From Streptomyces rhizosphaerihabitans (lineage in GTDB: Bacteria > Actinomycetota > Actinomycetes > Streptomycetales > Streptomycetaceae), in NCBI RefSeq assembly GCF_025399795.1, contig NZ_JAODTZ010000002.1, forward strand, positions 186,001-250,000: 64,000 nt of DNA. The letters are read 5' to 3'. The stretch's first letter is position 1. Each line of letters opens with the position of its first letter. Below are positions 62,085 to 64,000 of the stretch, in pieces. The notes below the pieces were generated by a model, which worked only from the letters and a program-made list of their open reading frames with translations, was not told the origin of the DNA and did no database searches. A program made the translations under genes and the position numbers.

Positions 62085-62114
62085 CCCTTCCGGATGGACC
62101 ACCACCCGGAAGGG
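62085..62114. other. Inverted repeat upstream of third peptide-binding protein gene
   Basis: CCCTTCCGG (62085-62093) pairs exactly with CCGGAAGGG (62106-62114), loop 12 bases. It lies 21 bases after the direct repeats. It may be a second operator or part of the leader RNA. Confidence 0.45.
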
Positions 62115-62240
62115 TGGGGTAAATGTGCGATGCGCCCCGTATGGACAGATATTGGGCCCTAAAGGCACAGCGCACCGGAGCCGGACGTTCCGACCCCGAC
62201 CCGGCGCCGGCGTCACAGCGCACTCTTGAGGAGGCACTCC

Positions 62241-63866
62241 ATGCGTGGAGCCACGCACGCCAAATGGGCCGCATGCGCGGTGGCGGTAGCCCTCGCGGCG
62301 TCCGCCTGCGGGGGCGGAGGGGGTGGAAGCAGCAGCGGCTCCGGTACCGTCAGCGCCTCCTGGGGGGACCCGCAGAACCCGCTGGAACCGTCCAACACCA
62401 ATGAGGTGCAGGGCGGCAAGGTCCTCGACATGATCTTCCGCGGGCTGAAGCGGTACAACGCCAAGACCGGTGCCGCCGAGGACATGCTCGCCCAGAAGAT
62501 CGACACCTCGGATTCGCAGAACTTCACGATCACGGTCAAGAGCGGCTGGAAGTTCAGCAACGGCGAGGCCGTCACCGCCCAGTCCTTCGTCGACGCCTGG
62601 AACTACGGCGCCAGCCTGAAGAACAACCAGAAGAACGCGTACTTCTTCGGGTACATCGAGGGCTACGACAAGGTGCATCCCGAAACGGGCAGCCAGAGCG
62701 CCGACACGCTCTCCGGGCTCAAGGTGACCGGCACGAACACGTTCACCGTCAAGCTCACCCAGAAGTTCTCGACCTTCCCGGACACCCTCGGCTACGCGGC
62801 CTTCTCGCCGCTGCCCAAATCGTTCTTCAGCGACCACGCGGCCTGGGTGAGCAAGCCCGTCGGCAACGGCCCGTACACCATCGACTCCTACGCCAAGGGC
62901 TCGCAGATGTCCCTGGTGAAGTGGGACGGCTACCCCGGTGACGACAAGGCGCAGAACGCCGGTGTGACCCTCAAGGTCTACACGGACAACAACACCGCCT
63001 ACAACGACCTCCTGGCCGGAAACCTCGACCTCGTCGACGACGTGCCCGCGGCCCAGCTCAAGAACGCGAAGACGGACCTGAACGGCCGGTACATCAACAC
63101 CCCGGCCGGCATCATCCAGACCCTCGCCTTCCCGTTCTACGACCCGAAGTGGAACACCAGCGGGGCGACGAAGGTCCGTCAGGGACTGTCCATGGCGATC
63201 AACCGCCAGCAGATCACCGACACGATCTTCCAGAAGACACGGACGCCCGCGAGCGACTGGACCTCACCGGTGCTCGGCGAGAAGGGCGGCTTCCAGGAAG
63301 GCCTGTGCGGCAAGTACTGCGACTACAACCCGACCGAGGCCAAGAAGATGATCCAGGAGGGGGGCGGTCTGCCCGGCGGCCAGGTCAAGATCTCGTACAA
63401 CGCGGACACCGGCTCCCACAAGGAATGGGTCGACGCCGTCTGCAACTCCATCAACAACGCGCTCGGCAACAACACGGCCTGCGTCGGCAACCCGATCGGC
63501 ACCTTCGCCGACTTCCGCAACCAGATCGGGCAGCACAAGATGCCCGGTCCGTTCCGGGCCGGCTGGCAGATGGACTACCCGCTGATCCAGAACTTCCTCC
63601 AGCCGCTGTACTACACGAACGCCTCCTCCAACGACGGCCAGTGGTCGAACAAGCAGTTCGACAGCCTCGTCAACCAGGCGAACGCGGAGACCGACACCAC
63701 CAAGGCCATCCAGCTCTTCCAGCAGGCCGAAGGGGTCGTACGGGACAACATGGCCGCCATCCCGCTCTGGTACCAGAACGGCAGCGCCGGCTACTCGGAC
63801 AAGGTCTCGAACGTGGCGCTCAACCAGTTCAGCGTCCCCGTCTACAACGAGATCACCGTCAACTGA
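62241..63866 (+). CDS. Peptide-binding lipoprotein 3 (first gene of third transporter operon)
   Basis: A 541-residue family 5 binding protein. The lipoprotein signal ends in ALAASACGGG near residue 22, with a glycine/serine linker after it. WGDPQNPLEPSNTNEVQGGK opens the binding domain, FSNGEAVTAQSFVDAWNYGA is the OppA-like landmark, and the end is SVPVYNEITVN. It is of OppA type and differs from the two bldK-like binding proteins. The ATG at 62241 has GAGGAGGC at ideal distance; an upstream TTG would extend only five residues. By position it corresponds to the gene after bldK in S. coelicolor, from memory. Confidence 0.88.
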   Translation: MRGATHAKWAACAVAVALAASACGGGGGGSSSGSGTVSASWGDPQNPLEPSNTNEVQGGKVLDMIFRGLKRYNAKTGAAEDMLAQKIDTSDSQNFTITVKSGWKFSNGEAVTAQSFVDAWNYGASLKNNQKNAYFFGYIEGYDKVHPETGSQSADTLSGLKVTGTNTFTVKLTQKFSTFPDTLGYAAFSPLPKSFFSDHAAWVSKPVGNGPYTIDSYAKGSQMSLVKWDGYPGDDKAQNAGVTLKVYTDNNTAYNDLLAGNLDLVDDVPAAQLKNAKTDLNGRYINTPAGIIQTLAFPFYDPKWNTSGATKVRQGLSMAINRQQITDTIFQKTRTPASDWTSPVLGEKGGFQEGLCGKYCDYNPTEAKKMIQEGGGLPGGQVKISYNADTGSHKEWVDAVCNSINNALGNNTACVGNPIGTFADFRNQIGQHKMPGPFRAGWQMDYPLIQNFLQPLYYTNASSNDGQWSNKQFDSLVNQANAETDTTKAIQLFQQAEGVVRDNMAAIPLWYQNGSAGYSDKVSNVALNQFSVPVYNEITVN

Positions 63867-63873
63867 GCCGCCC

Positions 63874-63902
63874 GGGGCGGGTCCGTCGCAACGGCCCGCC
63901 CC
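63874..63902 (+). terminator. Hairpin between third binding protein and permease genes
   Basis: GGGGCGGG (63874-63881) pairs with CCCGCCCC (63895-63902). Three further pairs are possible next to the loop. It is in the gap before the permease gene, the same place as the hairpins in the two bldK-like operons. Confidence 0.6.
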
Positions 63903-63920
63903 TCTATCCCCGGAGCACTC

Positions 63921-64000
63921 ATGGGACGGTACGTCATCCGGCGTCTGCTGCAGATGATCCCGGTCTTCTTCGGCGCCACCATTCTCATCTTCCTGATGGT
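63921..64000 (+). CDS. Peptide ABC transporter permease B, N-terminus only (cut by window edge)
   Basis: The visible 26 codons begin MGRYVIRRLLQMIPVFFGAT and continue into a membrane helix, the standard N-terminus of OppB/DppB permeases. ATG at 63921 follows CGGAGCACTC. It continues the third transporter operon beyond the window. Confidence 0.85.
   Translation, partial: MGRYVIRRLLQMIPVFFGATILIFLM

Larger units (their letters stand above)
61714..62240. other. 527-base divergent intergenic region with operator-like repeat
   Basis: Divergent gap between the second bldK-like operon and the third binding protein. Lower GC than its surroundings from about 61775 to 62040, so promoters probably lie there. 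The AT-rich stretch CAATAAAATCTC and TTTACTTTCTTTG (61801-61842) could serve the minus-strand operon. No ORF with a site was found. It holds an 18-bp direct repeat (62025-62064) and a hairpin (62085-62114). Confidence 0.55.

Overview
The window is high-GC actinobacterial DNA with typical Streptomyces gene content: a SpoIIE-type phosphatase beside an anti-sigma-like kinase, a UTRA-type GntR regulator, an Sdh1-type succinate dehydrogenase, typA, and a bldK-type oligopeptide transporter. From remembered gene order, the stretch from about 21.7 kb to 48.5 kb and the gene at 62.2 kb resemble the Streptomyces coelicolor sdh - lipoprotein - typA - bldK - transporter neighbourhood. This was not checked against any database.

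Region 1 (1-21,680, all plus strand) is one continuous operon for a phage-tail-like contractile injection system. In order it holds a sheath (5' end outside the window), tube, zinc-motif gp26-like protein, a DUF6760-type small protein, and three large hydrophobic related proteins in the slot where a tape measure would be expected. These are followed by a CIS tube/adaptor protein, a LysM/gp53-like protein, a gp27-like hub, a gp5-like spike, a gp25-like wedge, baseplate J and a giant gpI-like protein carrying a beta-propeller. The operon ends with a small tail protein, a DUF6519-like fibre/propeller protein and a VWA-domain protein. Genes overlap or nearly touch, except at two intergenic spacers made of decaying tandem repeats. 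No AAA+ ATPase or separate PAAR gene lies inside the window.

Region 2 (21.7-36.3 kb) is mostly core: a threonine-synthase-like enzyme, a DUF4190/septum-formation-type membrane protein, a GntR regulator, a SPOR-like small protein, a Nudix hydrolase, an anti-sigma-type ATP-binding protein next to a multidomain SpoIIE phosphatase, a TPM-less relative of TPM membrane proteins, a small membrane protein, and the sdhC-sdhA-sdhB operon on the minus strand.

Region 3 (36.8-48.5 kb, plus strand) has a peptide-binding lipoprotein with long charged inserts, then typA with a textbook terminator. After a long leader containing a small ORF and a 34-bp tandem repeat comes the five-gene transporter permease - binding protein - permease - ATPase - ATPase (bldKA-E).

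Region 4 (48.5-55.6 kb) looks accessory: a methyltransferase, two VOC proteins, an amidohydrolase, a DinB protein, a frameshifted GNAT gene abutting an IS remnant, a small secreted ricin-like protein, and a TnpB-like gene with intact RuvC residues but no zinc ribbon. A structured RNA-like hairpin overlaps the 3' end of the TnpB-like gene.

Region 5 (55.6-61.7 kb, minus strand) is a second transporter operon with exactly the same gene order as bldK. From 62.2 kb a third peptide-transport operon begins (binding protein, then a permease cut by the window edge), headed by a conspicuous 18-bp direct repeat with a 22-bp period.
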